Shown: in pieces, positions 24,833-36,300 of the stretch
Numbering within the stretch: the first letter of the stretch is position 1
Layout of the letters: each line of letters begins with the position of its first letter
Assembly: GCF_947623445.1 (NCBI RefSeq)
Contig: NC_135243.1
Span: 8,558,501-8,622,500, forward strand
Direction of reading: 5' to 3'
Length of the DNA stretch: 64,000 nucleotides
DNA from: Clavelina lepadiformis
Lineage: Eukaryota > Chordata > Ascidiacea > Aplousobranchia > Clavelinidae
The notes under the pieces: generated by a model
What the model was told of the DNA's origin: nothing
The model's database searches: none
The model's input: the letters and a program-made list of their open reading frames with translations, nothing else
Program-made: the position numbers and the translations under genes

Positions 24833-25518
24833 GTTAGACCTAGCAGGAAGTTGTGGGGATGGCGGTGTGGCTTGCTTTTAGGTTGGCTTAAAGACAAGAC
24901 TATTAGTCTTACTGTTAGACTCCTATAGACAATTGTCTTTGACTCCGTTGCGTTTGCTGTCTCTATGATGTTTCTTCAAATCAACACCAACTTCATAAAG
25001 TCTAATTGTTATATTGTCCGAATAGGTTGTATCAAATTAGAAGCATTTACACCATCTTTTCACATTTAAACAAAGCTATAACTCGAATTCAGTAATGATT
25101 CCAATTCCGAATAATTCAGCAATAAGTTCAATTCAGCAGAACAGAAGAAATAGCTAAGAGAGAGATTTAGATCAAACATTAGATTTTATACTCGCCGTAT
25201 TGACCAATGGGCGAGCGCCATGCTAGATTTTCCATGACACATACACATGTGTCCATGTTGTACTTTATCTAAGCTTTGTCACAAAGAATTATCGATTTTG
25301 CACCGGGAAACAAAAAAAACCACTTAACACACTTCACTACGTCACACATCTATTTGGAACTGTTTGACAAACGGATTACTACGAAAAATACACGTACTTC
25401 AAATATTGAATTGAATTGAATCTAGCTAGAGATACACCCATTGCATTCTTTACAATGCCAATGAATGAATTATTACAATTTACTATCATGACCGCCACAG
25501 TTAGACCTAGCAGGAAGT
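24833..25518. mobile_element. 648-bp insertion between 19-bp direct repeats
   Basis: GTTAGACCTAGCAGGAAGT occurs exactly at 24833-24851 and 25500-25518. The intervening 648 bp starts TGTGGGGATGGCGG and ends CATGACCGCCACA, so the edges are weakly inverted (TGTGG/CCACA). A 19-bp duplication is longer than hAT or LTR elements make and fits target-primed retroposition or a recombination product better. No poly(A) tail is seen. Confidence 0.5.
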
Positions 25519-26519
25519 ACCGATACCGTATCAACATCTTCATTGTTTCTTATTGTTTTGCCAGAATATGTCGTATGGTGGATTGATTGGTTAACTTTTG
25601 AGCTGTGTTTAACCATGCCTACAGTGGAAAGGGATCAAAATGTAGCAAAAAAACAACTCAACTGGCAGCTAACGTACCAGGCCAAAGAAATATTACAGGA
25701 TTCTTCACAAAGCCCAAGGACTTCTGCGAGCACAAAGCAACACGTTCAGGAAATAGAGGATGATAACGTTGAAAAGATCCAGCCAACAAGTGAAAATATA
25801 CAAGTGGGAGATGGCATAGCAATGGCTGCTGAAATATGGGTTAAGAATGAAAGCAAATTTATTACGCAATTAAAGAATAATAGCGTCAAAAACGGACTTT
25901 GGTTCCAGGCCGATTGGTTTGATAAATAGCCTACGCTTTGATGAAGTACGTATCATTTCGAAAAACCTGCCGGGTTTTACGCATACTGTTCTCAGAATAA
26001 ACAACCCCAAGTTACGCCAGCTTACATGTTTTCATTTTCATTTCCAGGATTCCGAAATTGGAGAAAAAGGTGTGGAGCGAATCAATGAGCATGAAAAGAG
26101 TTAACACCATAGAGACGCAGACAAATGTGGTTAAAAAGGCAGAACAGGAAATTTTGCTGAACGACCAGGCGCCACAGCTTCAAAGGCTAAGAAAAGAGGG
26201 ACTAATTGCCCATCTACACACTATGAAAATTCGTTTACAACAAGGTATACCGATATAAGGAGCCCTAGAGACGAAGACACGAATGTTGTGCAGTTTAACA
26301 AGGATAAAGCACTTCATCAGCTTGAACTAAATCGACTTATCGATGAACGTTACTTTTCGCACGAAATTGTTTCTAAATGAGAGAAAGCAATAGTGCTTAA
26401 GTCAAAGATCTAAAACTAAGATCTCTATGATTTTGTTGCACGTCCTACGTAGGGCTTCAAAAACATGTTTATACCAATCAGAAGGCAGCAAGGTTGATGT
26501 TTTCTACCCTCGGAATTAC
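25519..26519. other. Decayed coding-like sequence, unassigned
   Basis: Overlapping ORFs at 25543-25929, 25919-26104 and 26058-26258 lie in different frames and look like one frameshifted ancestral frame, possibly from a transposon. The charged C-terminal piece (QRLRKEGLIAHLHTMKIRL) is not diagnostic of any family I recognise. Confidence 0.35.
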
Positions 26520-27490
26520 CCTAGCAGTTGGCGTGTTTCAATGTCCCAGATCGCGTGCATAATTTGGCTAAAAATTAGCATAAAAGGAGCTAACATTGGA
26601 TTTTTAGGCCAAAAATTTTATTGTTTATTTTGCGCCTCTGTTAAAAAAGTTAAAATCGTGGTTTTTTGATGGCATTTTATGGAATGGTAGTCCAAAAAAG
26701 CATACTAAATTGACATGCATAAATTCAGAGAGCCCCGTGTAGGATTTTTCGAGTAATCAGTCTGTAATGGAATGGTTGATTTATGGTTGTTGTACTTGAC
26801 TGGTTCAGCCACTCCAATACAATGTTTGATTATCTAATTGTTTATTGCGCTCGATGATATATGAGTCTCATAAGGTCGTTGTATGCTTTTCTCACCCACA
26901 GACTTAATTGTTCACCTTAACGAATTAATAATTATTGTCTTTTGAAGGTGACAACAAAGTTGTCTAACTTGATACTGAACTTCTTCAAATTGAATTCAAC
27001 AATGGTTGCACAGAAATGACAACTGTATATTCTGATTATATTGAAGCTTCTTTGAACGAATACATTTGGATAAAACATTGGCACACCAGCTACAGCATAA
27101 AGCTGCCACTGCTGAAACTATGTTACAGCCATCTTCTTAGCACACAAAAGAAAGAATGAATAAATAACTCACGTAATATAGGCAGGCACAACAATTATGT
27201 CACGACTTTAAAACAATGAACACGAAGTAATGACTACACTACGCGATTCAATCAAAAAACAAAAACAATGAGCAGGAAATAGGATATCATTTGACACACA
27301 ATGCTTTAGCTTCTTTGAGCAGGTTTGCAAAACCAGAAGCTCGTCAGCATTTTTATGTCACGTTTCATGAAGGCGATCTCCGTAAACAATACAGTATAAT
27401 ATCTCCTAATCCTCACAAGTCTTTTACTAAATACACTGTATAATAAAACAAAGATTTTATGGCAATTTTTGGTGTTTAACGCCTCCTTAA
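26520..27490 (+). repeat. Dispersed repeat R3, copy 2, interrupted by R4
   Basis: 26520-26757 and 27421-27490 together correspond to the continuous copy at 19330-19640. About 660 bp (26758-27420) has been inserted at 'cgagtaat'. Part of the insert (27010-27420) matches 30145-30485 (family R4, 'acaactgtatattctgatta'). Confidence 0.6.
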
Positions 27491-28430
27491 GACAAAATGG
27501 GAGCTTGTTAGGGAATTTAAAGCATCAGGGTTTTACTCCATAATATGCCCGAAATGAATGCGTTATGAACGCTGCTTCACGATTTTGTAAAGCCGCTACG
27601 TTGACAATCAAAAAAGTAGACAATTGAAATGACTGGGCAAATCTAATTTTTTCAGGCATCAATCACAGAACTGCAGCATGGCGAAATTTGAAACTAGAAG
27701 CCAGCTCCACATTTTACCCTTTTTATAGCCAAATAGGCGAAATAGTGGTACTCGATACATAGGCTAGTCTACAAGCCAATGAAATGTTTTACAAAAATTT
27801 GAGAAACGGGCCAACATATGCTATAAATTGTAATGAACAACAAACGGCAATTCTGCACCAAAATATTTCTGAAGCCAACCTTCTGCACAACTGTACAATC
27901 TTAATAGCCAAGTTAGTCTACACCAGTATCTGTAATTCTAATAGTTTTCCTTGCTGCTGGCCTATCATATCTTCCGTTAAGTATACAGAAGTAAGCTACC
28001 GGTACCAGTGTAAGCCGTTTTCTGCCTACAAATAAACACATACTACAAAAATATCGACTTGCATTACTAGTCTACAACTCTTCATTATAAAAAAAATTAC
28101 AACTCTTTTTCACAATGTAAAGCAGAAATCCTTAACGAAGTCCGTCGTCCATGGACGATCTGCGGATTGCGTCGTGTCCAGCTTTAACCCGGTTCCTAGA
28201 CGTTCTTCCCAAGTCATTAAGAGCAAAATAACGCACCTGTTAGCGGTCTTTTTCCTTTAGGAACACAATTTTAAGCGGGCAATTTTGTGTTTGTGGTGAT
28301 GTCGCAGCAAAAGCGTCTCTTTATCTAACTAAACAGACTACGAAATGTTGCGGTCCAAAGAGCATGTGATGTCGATGTGGGCTGGCTTGTTATAGTTTTG
28401 GCGATAGCTGGTTGCAGGTACAGGCTACTG
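27491..28430. other. Intergenic, nothing recognised
   Basis: ORFs here (for example 27784-28035) show no recognisable domain. Confidence 0.4.
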
Positions 28431-28992
28431 CAGGGGTGTCCAACCCGTGGCCCGCGGGAAGGTTCTGAGTGACCCGCGCGGTATTTTTCGAAATGACTTA
28501 TATTATCAACTGAATTGCTTATGTAATTTATGGCGAACTTACATTCCGAGAAATTGGCATTTATTGTTTGCTTTCTTTGTCTATTGCTCTATACCAGTGG
28601 TTCTCAACCGGGGGTCCGCGGACCCCCAAGGGTCCGCGAAACGTTTTCAGGGGGTCCGTGAGAACTTCGAAATTTGCAACATAAAGTACGAGTTTTTAAA
28701 AAGTTTTTGCTGTTTATCATTGCTGTTTGAAATAGGCTTGAACATTTGCTTAATTGCCTATTGTGATGGGACAATACAAAAGCTTATTGAGATTTATCAC
28801 CCGCAGGGAAGGCCTATTGTGATGCAATAGATTGCGGATTATACGAGAAGACAGCTGCATACAGTGATTTTAAGTTGCTGGAGATTGCACATAATCGCTT
28901 TCTCAGTTTTAGCTTGTAACTAGCAGCTTGTTGTTGTGAGCAACGTATAGTAGCGTAAAGGAGATAGCTTTGTTTACTAAAACTTAACCAGT

Positions 28993-29145
28993 ATGGCTAA
29001 ATCAAGAAAGTACTTAGAAAGTTATCTCAAACTAGGATTTACCTCAATGTTAGATCATGGCAACGAAAAACCACAATGCGTTTTATGTCATGTTGTCCTC
29101 AGCAACGACGCAATGAAGCCATCAAAGCTTAAGCGTATTCGATAG
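28993..29145 (+). pseudogene. Truncated hAT transposase N-terminus (ZBED5/FAM200-like)
   Basis: The ORF starts with ATG and encodes 50 residues: MAKSRKYLESYLKLGFTS, then KPQCVLCHVVLSNDAMKPSK and LKRI, and then stops. The CVLC pair and NDAMKPSKLKRH-like helix are the signature of the BED finger in ZBED5/FAM200/SCAND3-type hAT transposases. The histidine pair and the whole catalytic region are lost where the AT-rich expansion begins. It is a dead remnant. Confidence 0.8.
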
Positions 29146-29400
29146 ATAAAATAATGATTTTATTACGTACGAATTATTATTATTACGTATTCGAAGTGTA
29201 TTCGATAAATTGTATATTCATTCGATAATAATTCATTCATTCGAAATAATAAATTCATTCGAAATATATAATTATAATTATAATATAATTATAATTAATT
29301 AAAATTATAATTATTAAAGATAATATTCATTCGAAATAATTCATTCATTCGATTGTATATTCGATAAATTGTATATATTGTGTATTCCCATTAAGTGTAT
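29146..29400. repeat. AT-rich 'attcg/ataatt' simple-sequence expansion
   Basis: Interspersed ATTCGATAA, ATTCATTCGAAATAAT and palindromic ATAATTATAATTA units. It interrupts the transposase frame of the surrounding hAT. Confidence 0.85.
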
Positions 29401-29623
29401 GAAATAAATAAAAATATCCGCATAGTTTGATGTTATTTTGATTGAATAGCGCAGTTGTGCACCAAGACTATTAAGTAAAACTAAGCAAAGAAACATTTAA
29501 GTGCAGTCTCAGAACCCTTAGTTTGCTTAAACTTCAGGGGTCCGCCAACTGCTTTGACAGCATTAAAAGGGGTCCGCCAAGATCAGAAGGTTGAGAACCA
29601 CTGCTCTATACTATAGCCTAGAC

Positions 29624-30047
29624 CAGACGTGGGCAAACTGCGGCTCGCGAGCCGCATGCGGCTCTCCGGCATATTTTTTGTGGCTCTTCTGCTCGAACCG
29701 TAAAATTCCAAAAAAATTGTAAAGGCTACCAAGAGTACCGTTTATGAACGTTTCTGTCTATTGTTTTGCTTATTTGGGCCAGCATTTCGTTTATGACGTA
29801 ACACTAGACATAGAATCCGACATTGTTTTCAGGTATAGATTCTATACTCTATGAGTCTATGGCAAAGGCTGTTAAAGTGCGCCTCGCCGACATGTTTTTT
29901 ATGGGTCTTCTAGCTAAAAAGTAATATCCCAAAATGACTACTAATAATATATCAACCAAATTGACAATCATTACTGATTTTGTGGATCGCTGCTGTTCAT
30001 ATTTTTCCGCAAGCGACTCTTTCATTGAACAAGTTTGCCCACCCCTG
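29624..30047 (+). mobile_element. hAT MITE 'GGGTGGGCAAACT' family, copy 2 (424 bp)
   Basis: Ends CAGACGTGGGCAAACT and AGTTTGCCCACCCCTG. Perfect 8-bp duplications GCCTAGAC at 29616-29623 and 30048-30055. It is inverted relative to the copy at 21291-21705. Confidence 0.93.
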
Positions 30048-30144
30048 GCCTAGACTCTAGGCCCTAGAGCAATAGATAGTAGAGATTGTAATGAAAAGTG
30101 GTATATGGTACCTTAACCTGTAAGATTTACCCACTTCACTACAA

Positions 30145-30485
30145 AGGTTACACAACAATGACAACTGTATATTCTGATTATAGGCCTATTTGAAGCTTCA
30201 TTGAACGAATACATCAAGACAAAACATTGGGACAGCTACATAATAAAGTCGACCACTTTCTAGGGTTAACTTAGTAGACTGTCACGCATTGAACAACTAT
30301 GAATAATAATTAATAACACACACAATATAGGCATGCACGACATTTTTGTCACGACTTAATACGATAAGCAGAGAGTAATCGATTACGTAACGCAACGCTT
30401 TGCTTTGCCGATTTCCGTAAACAAGTATTCTATGCGGCATTCGATTTGCAAGCAATTTTATAATATCATCACAAGATAATAGATA
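30145..30485 (+). repeat. Dispersed repeat family R4, copy 2
   Basis: Shares 'acaactgtatattctgatta', 'gaagctt.attgaacgaatac' and 'ataggca.gcac.aca' blocks with 27010-27420. Confidence 0.6.
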
Positions 30486-30521
30486 ATAAAGCAATAGATA
30501 GATAATTAATATACTATAGTC

Positions 30522-30918
30522 CAGGGGTGGGCAAACTGCGGCTCTTTGGCATGTTTTTTGTGGCTCTTCTAGTCGAATCGTAAAATTCCAAAAAAATTGT
30601 AAAGGCTACCAAGAGTACCGTTTATGAACGTTTCTGTCTATTTTTTTCTTTATTTAGACCAGCATTTCGTTTATGACGTAACAGGAAACATAGAATCCGA
30701 CATTGTTTTCAGGTATAGATTCTATACTCAATGGCAAAGGTGGTCAAAGTACGCCTCGCTGACATGATTTTATGGGTTTTCTAGCTGAAAAGTAATATCC
30801 CAAAATGACTACTAATAATATAATAAACAAATTGACAATCATTACTGATTTTGCGGCTCGCTGGTGTTTATAGTTTCCTGCAAGTGACTCTTTCATTGAA
30901 CAAGTTTGCCCACCCCTG
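30522..30918 (+). mobile_element. hAT MITE 'GGGTGGGCAAACT' family, copy 3 (397 bp)
   Basis: Ends CAGGGGTGGGCAAACT and AGTTTGCCCACCCCTG. Perfect 8-bp duplications CTATAGTC at 30514-30521 and 30919-30926. It lacks the 'gctcgcgagccgcatgcg' palindrome found in the other two copies. Confidence 0.93.
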
Positions 30919-30933
30919 CTATAGTCTCTAGTG

Positions 30934-31103
30934 CAGGGGTGCACAACTGTTCAAGTTAATTTTATTGCATCACAATTTATTTCTAAGATTAGAATTTTGG
31001 GGTGAGGGTTTTAATTAGAAATTAGCAGTAAACACTCAAGTGCCCCGCGCAATCATTTGTAAATCGTATGTGGCCCTTTGGCCAAAAAGTTTGGACACCC
31101 CTG
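30934..31103. mobile_element. Short hAT-like MITE or element end (170 bp)
   Basis: Begins CAGGGGTGCACAACTG and ends AGTTTGGACACCCCTG. The flanks CTCTAGTG and GGCTAAGG do not match, so the right end may instead belong to the element beginning at 28431. Confidence 0.5.
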
Positions 31104-31677
31104 GGCTAAGGTGTAAATTTGGTGGGGGTTGCGAATTTTTTTTTTTGGGTGCTTGTCCTTAAATCTGCTGTAAAGTTTAGGGGGTTGTTTTAGAAAATTT
31201 AGTACAAAAATTTTGTCTAAACTAAGAATGTAGGCAGTCTTAGCCTAGATTTCGTTGCTGGCCAAAACTCATTGCATTGAAAAGCCTATCTTTATGAGTC
31301 AAGATTCCTTGAGTGCTGCACTGAAGCTCATGAAAAGCGGCATTGAGTGCGGGTGTGCCAAACTCCGCAGTCTGGTTGAGTCGAATGGCCTCAGTCTTTA
31401 CTGTTACGTGAAGATGGATTCGAATTATGCCAGGCACTATACTGTACCTGCGCATGTAGCCTAGCCCTAGATATTTTAAAGTATGCTTGGCTAGTTTGTT
31501 TGGCATGCTCACGTGTAAGTTTGGTTTATTTTATAGACTTTTGTATGGGCTAGCATTATAACTGATGAGTGAGTGATTAACATGCCGTTAATTTTGAATG
31601 CAGGTTTTCACAAATTGTGACTTTTCATCCAAATTCAATATATGGCACTCAAGGCAGTGTATCTATATGCTTAAAAC
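31104..31677. other. Upstream flank of methyltransferase B
   Basis: No gene or promoter motif recognised. Confidence 0.4.
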
Positions 31678-32556
31678 ATGGACAAACCTTTTTGGACGAG
31701 TGACCATACTGCGCTCTATGCAAAATACAGACCAAAATCCCCACCAATAATTGCTCAAAAGACGTTAAATTTTATGAAAGACATGGGAACTTCATTTGAA
31801 TGCCTTGTAGATGTTGGATGTGGAAGTGGACAATCAACAGAAATATTTGCTGGCTACTTCAAGAAGATTATAGGCTTGGATATAAGTCCAAATCAGATAT
31901 GGTGGGCTCGCAAGGGCAATAAATTTGATAATATTGACTTTCAAGTGGGCAGCTGCGACAACATTCCTGTAACTGACAAAAGTGTTGATTTAGTGACCTG
32001 TGCCCATGCTGCACATTGGTTTGATTTAGATGAATTTTTTAAGGAATGTAAGAGAGTATTAAAACCAAATGGCTGCTTAATGCTGCGTTGCTCTGAGTTA
32101 CCATACATGTATCCAGTGAAATCGACATCAGAAGGTTTGAGGAAATATGACGATGACTTGGCAAAGTTAGGACAATCTTTATCAAGGGAATTTTATGGAA
32201 AGTGCAAGTTTAGTGAACGTTCGTTACTTTGTGAAGATCACTATTCAACTATATTCAGCATGTTGTCATGTAGACACAAAATTCACGAAGATAATATCTT
32301 TGTAAAAATAGAATCAAGTTTGGAAGACTTTCGAAATCTTTGCTCAACCTTCTCTGGATACCAAACCTATGTGGAAGAGAAACAAGCAGAACTAATCAAA
32401 GGTCACACTAATGATGTGATCAATCAAGACGATATTTTGGAGGAATTTATTGAAAAATGTAAGAATTCTTGGGAATTGCAGACATTTGCTAATGACGAAA
32501 TTCAACTGCATGTTGTAAGGAGTGCCTTCTATATACTGGCATCCGAATTTAATTAA
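31678..32556 (+). CDS. SAM-dependent class I methyltransferase, DDB_G0268948-like (paralogue B)
   Basis: A single-exon ORF of 292 aa, colinear with the 289-aa paralogue 11 kb upstream on the same strand. Motif I reads LVDVGCGSGQS (43-53), the acidic loop IGLDISPNQ (65-73), then VDLVTCAHAAHWF (103-115) and ECKRVLKPNG (123-132). The C-terminal halves are more diverged than the N-terminal SAM-binding halves, which suggests different acceptor specificity or relaxed constraint. Both frames are intact, so both are probably functional. The gene converges on the minus-strand TNF-receptor-like gene. The acceptor substrate cannot be told from sequence. Confidence 0.9.
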   Translation: MDKPFWTSDHTALYAKYRPKSPPIIAQKTLNFMKDMGTSFECLVDVGCGSGQSTEIFAGYFKKIIGLDISPNQIWWARKGNKFDNIDFQVGSCDNIPVTDKSVDLVTCAHAAHWFDLDEFFKECKRVLKPNGCLMLRCSELPYMYPVKSTSEGLRKYDDDLAKLGQSLSREFYGKCKFSERSLLCEDHYSTIFSMLSCRHKIHEDNIFVKIESSLEDFRNLCSTFSGYQTYVEEKQAELIKGHTNDVINQDDILEEFIEKCKNSWELQTFANDEIQLHVVRSAFYILASEFN

Positions 32557-32698
32557 ATGGTCAATGTCACTCTTTTTGTACATCTGTTCATAGCAAATAC
32601 TGAAATGTGTCGGATTTCTTTACCCCAGTGCTCCCAAAAGCATTTTACTCTATTGCACTTTAACGCATCTATTACATATTCAATTTATTAATACACAA

Positions 32699-32704
32699 AA
32701 TAAA
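32699..32704 (+). terminator. Candidate poly(A) signal for methyltransferase B
   Basis: AATAAA, 143 bp after the stop codon. Confidence 0.5.
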
Positions 32705-33361
32705 ACAGAAAGCACATTAAATTTACTGCTCAAATTTTGTAAGCAACTGAAAATGTGGTCAAGCTTACACAACACAAGTAAGATAGAAACGACAGTTCTA
32801 CTGCAGTTTATTTCTGTTGTCATATTAGCACTGCTTTCAACAGGAATACAAATAAAATGGAGTGCGCTCATCAACATGATAAGATCAAAAATAGCTTTTG
32901 GTTAGAAAAAAATTTTCTAGTAATTTATGATTTTCATTCAAAAATAAAATTATTAAAATTTTGGAAGTTTTTAGATTACACAATTTGTACAATTTTGATG
33001 TGTTATTCCAAACAAAGTTGTGTATTTACAACAAGCACTAGGTATTTTGCTGCTTCATATACATGTTATGGTTTCAAACCCTACTTGATAAGCTAAAGAA
33101 ATTCATGGAAACAATCAACCAAAAAAGGAGTAGAAAATGGCATGAAACTGTTCAAAAATATCATCAAAACATACTTCATGACAGATCAAGAGTTGCTCTT
33201 GACTGACATAATCATCATTATAAAACGTGGCACAGCAATAAATAAAACAATTAAAATTGCCTAAAATGTGAGGCAAGTTGTGTTTAAAAGGGTCTACATA
33301 ACAAAATAGCACTTCTTAGAACTGTCAATTGTTGACTTGTTCAGCAATATCTCAGACGATT
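32705..33361. other. Region between converging genes
   Basis: Should hold the 3' UTR of the minus-strand TNF-receptor-like gene. A minus-strand ORF at 33115-33312 has no recognisable domain. Confidence 0.4.
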
Positions 33362-36300
33362 TCACTGTTGTAAAAATTAATCAATAAAAATATTAAAGAT
33401 AAACATACCAAATACAGGTAGGGTAATACAAAAAAAAGGTATCACAATAACGCTTAACAACAAATATTTCAATTTTGCATTCTTTAAATTTAAAAACTCC
33501 ATTTTAAGAAATATTACTTGTTTGTTTGGCGTAGATATCGTGGAGTTTGTGTCAAAAGCTTCTACTTGAATTGTAAACAGGTCTGCAAAATTAAATTTGT
33601 ACAACCAAAAACTGGAATCTTATGATTAACTTTTTTAATTCTATCAGTTGCAAAATAAAATACAAACACAGATGGCAAACTAGTAGCACATTGCATAATA
33701 ATTTAGTTTAGGGGTATTGCAACCGTGATAAATTATTATAAGCGTACTTTTTAATCATTTCACCTTGCACACAATCACACAGCCTATTTAGGAAACATTA
33801 TCTAATATACTGGTAATTGAATTAAAACACCTTAATTTTGTTTTCAGTCAGAAGTTGGTAATAGAAATGACATAAAAACGACGAAATTTCATGTCATGTC
33901 CATTGATTCAAATTGATATCACTGCATGGTTGCATTTACGGCAGGCTAGACTTGGTTTAAAATAGTAAAATTGTTTATTGCTGGTGGCTCAGCACAGTGT
34001 TAATGCCATATGTTAATACCTTCATTTTTTTAGTATATATATTGCAAATTCTGTGCCACACCTACTCAAGTTAAGTTGAACAATAAAAAAATTTAGGGAA
34101 AACAGTGAAAATGTGTTTGTAAACGTTGGGCTGTATATGCAAAATGTCTGCCATTAGTGTTTTTGAGATATGGCACATGTTTATAATGTTCACTCACCTT
34201 CAAGTCTATTTGTTATCGGAGCAACATGTCGGGGAACACCTATGAAAAGCAATAATGAACCACCATTGGTAAACAAACAAACAAACATCAAAACTCGACA
34301 GTACTGCGTTATGCCATAGTCCATAATGTACCAATTCCTCATAGTACACAAAATAATACACCATATGGTCATTTTCAATATAAAATAAAGATATCATAGT
34401 AATTAAAAATCTACATCAGACAACGACCGTTGCTGTTGTGCAATTTTCAAATAACTGCTTCAAAACTAAAAATTTTATGGCAAAAATTCCAATGAATGAA
34501 TACTCACCATGCTCATTATTTCTTACATTGTGAGCATCATTACGAGCATTTCTAAAAAATGTTCAAAATCTGACAATGATAAAGCTTGAAATGAACAGAA
34601 AACTCTCTTAGCTAAGACAAAATTGAAAGCTTTTCTGTTACAACTCACAACTGCTCAGATGTGTGAAACTGCAACGTTGGCATGTCCCCATATGGATCAC
34701 CAAATTCAGCCGTTGGCATCTTGCTGTAGGTAGATGAGTTGGCTGGCTTAGATGTGACAATGCACTTAAACTCGGGTGGAGTTTGAGGACGAATTCTATG
34801 GTCAAAAAACAGATGAAGGTGAAAATGTTGATGTAATGTTATTGGTGAGTGCTGTAAATACCCTGGGCAAGCTTTCACCTACTTTTCTTGTATAGAGGTG
34901 GAGCTTGTTGTAAGTGGCGCGGCACTGGATGCAGTGCTGGTAATTGTTTCGGAATTGCAGGTGATTATAGGTAGAAGTGGGATGTTTACAGTCTTTCTTC
35001 GAATTTCTTTTTTTAAGCCTTCTGCAAATCCAATAACATTTTCATATAAAATGAAGCAATTCAACCCTTCCATCAAATAAAATTCACTACCGTACTGTTC
35101 AAACTTGAGCAGACTCATAACCAAAAAATGAACATAATTTTTTTTGTACCAAGAACAAAGTATCTTTAACATACTAGAATTTGAGGGTGATTTATTGCGT
35201 CTTTTGTAGCGCCAACACAAGCATACAGCCACTGCGATAATTGCAAGCGAACTAACTACCACCAAAATAATTATGATGAGCGTCTTCCAGTCAGGTTTCT
35301 GACCTAGTAAAAATAATTTTGTTAAGCAGACCAAATATTTCAAAGTGTTGTGACTTTTGTGTAAAAGCAAGCAGTAGTCCTCCGCAAGCTGTGGTATGCT
35401 ATCTGACCATTTATTCTCAGACTGAAGAAAAGTGCTAGAATTAACATGGCAATGATTTTTCATTACTCAAACCTCGACTACCAGGCTTCACTTGTCTGTG
35501 CATGATTAATTATAGCTTTTTCTTAAATGTATACAGTATATTGACAAGCTGCATACAGTTGGCCACTAAACTGTGTCAACTAGTTTCATACTGACTGAAT
35601 TACAAGCAACAGCAAATACAACAACATGCGATGCATCATGTTACCATTAGAAAATGTACTCGATTTGTAAAATGATAGTTTCTAAATGAACATTTTAATT
35701 ATTGTGCAAAATCAAGCAATGTAAATTTACAAAATCAGCCACATAACTACAGTACTTTATGCAGGCCCAGAGTTGCACCACCAAGCTTGTCTTGCCTGGT
35801 GGCCATTCTCAATCAAACAAAATTAACATGAAAACACTTTTGTTTACATTGCGTCTTATGAAGAAATTAACAAATTATATGTGGTGTGTCTCATGCAATA
35901 CCGTACATATACATCAAACAATAGCGTGGTACTCCACTGTACATAAATTGCAAACTTACAAATAATTTTGAGGTATGAACAATTGCTCGGAACATTGCTG
36001 GTTCATAAATCGGAGTGTGTATACAGGAACTAGGTCTATTGTGCAACACTTATTAGCAGCTCCCAGACATAACACATGGCAGAACAGCCAATCAACTTAC
36101 ATGATGGATGGTCAGCACCTTCACATTTGTGACACTCCTTATCAGTTCCACCGTCAGACTTAAGTGGTCTATAAAAGTCATGATAACATTCACCACAATG
36201 TGCATCTCGTGTTTTTGTACATTGCCAGAGCACTTCAGAATTCCACTGCACACATGGCTGCAAACAATTTCAAAAGCATTTTCAAAAATGCAAGTTTAAC

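Larger units (their letters stand above)
28595..29603 (+). mobile_element. ZBED5/FAM200-like hAT element, 1009 bp
   Basis: Ends CAGTGGTTCTCAACC and GGTTGAGAACCACTG form a perfect 15-bp inverted repeat. They are flanked by perfect 8-bp duplications CTCTATAC at 28587-28594 and 29604-29611. The interior keeps an N-terminal BED-finger ORF (28993-29145) followed by AT-rich repeats in place of the transposase body. Confidence 0.93.
28431..31103. mobile_element. Possible outer hAT containing a stack of younger hATs
   Basis: A left end CAGGGGTGTCCAACCC (28431) pairs with a right end that reads CAGGGGTGTCCAAACT on the other strand (to 31103). The flanks GGCTACTG and GGCTAAGG agree at 6 of 8 positions. 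If this is one element, everything between is nested within it. Alternatively, 28431 is a solo end and 30934-31103 is a separate 170-bp MITE. Confidence 0.4.

Noticed and set aside
25543..26258. Host gene of about 240 codons
   Set aside because: The reading frame shifts repeatedly without splice sites and no domain is recognised; it looks like a decayed element.
34879..35463. Continuous 194-aa minus-strand ORF as a single exon of the receptor
   Set aside because: It reads through an intron: the donor at 35174 and acceptor at 35022 are good, and the intervening peptide is not receptor-like.
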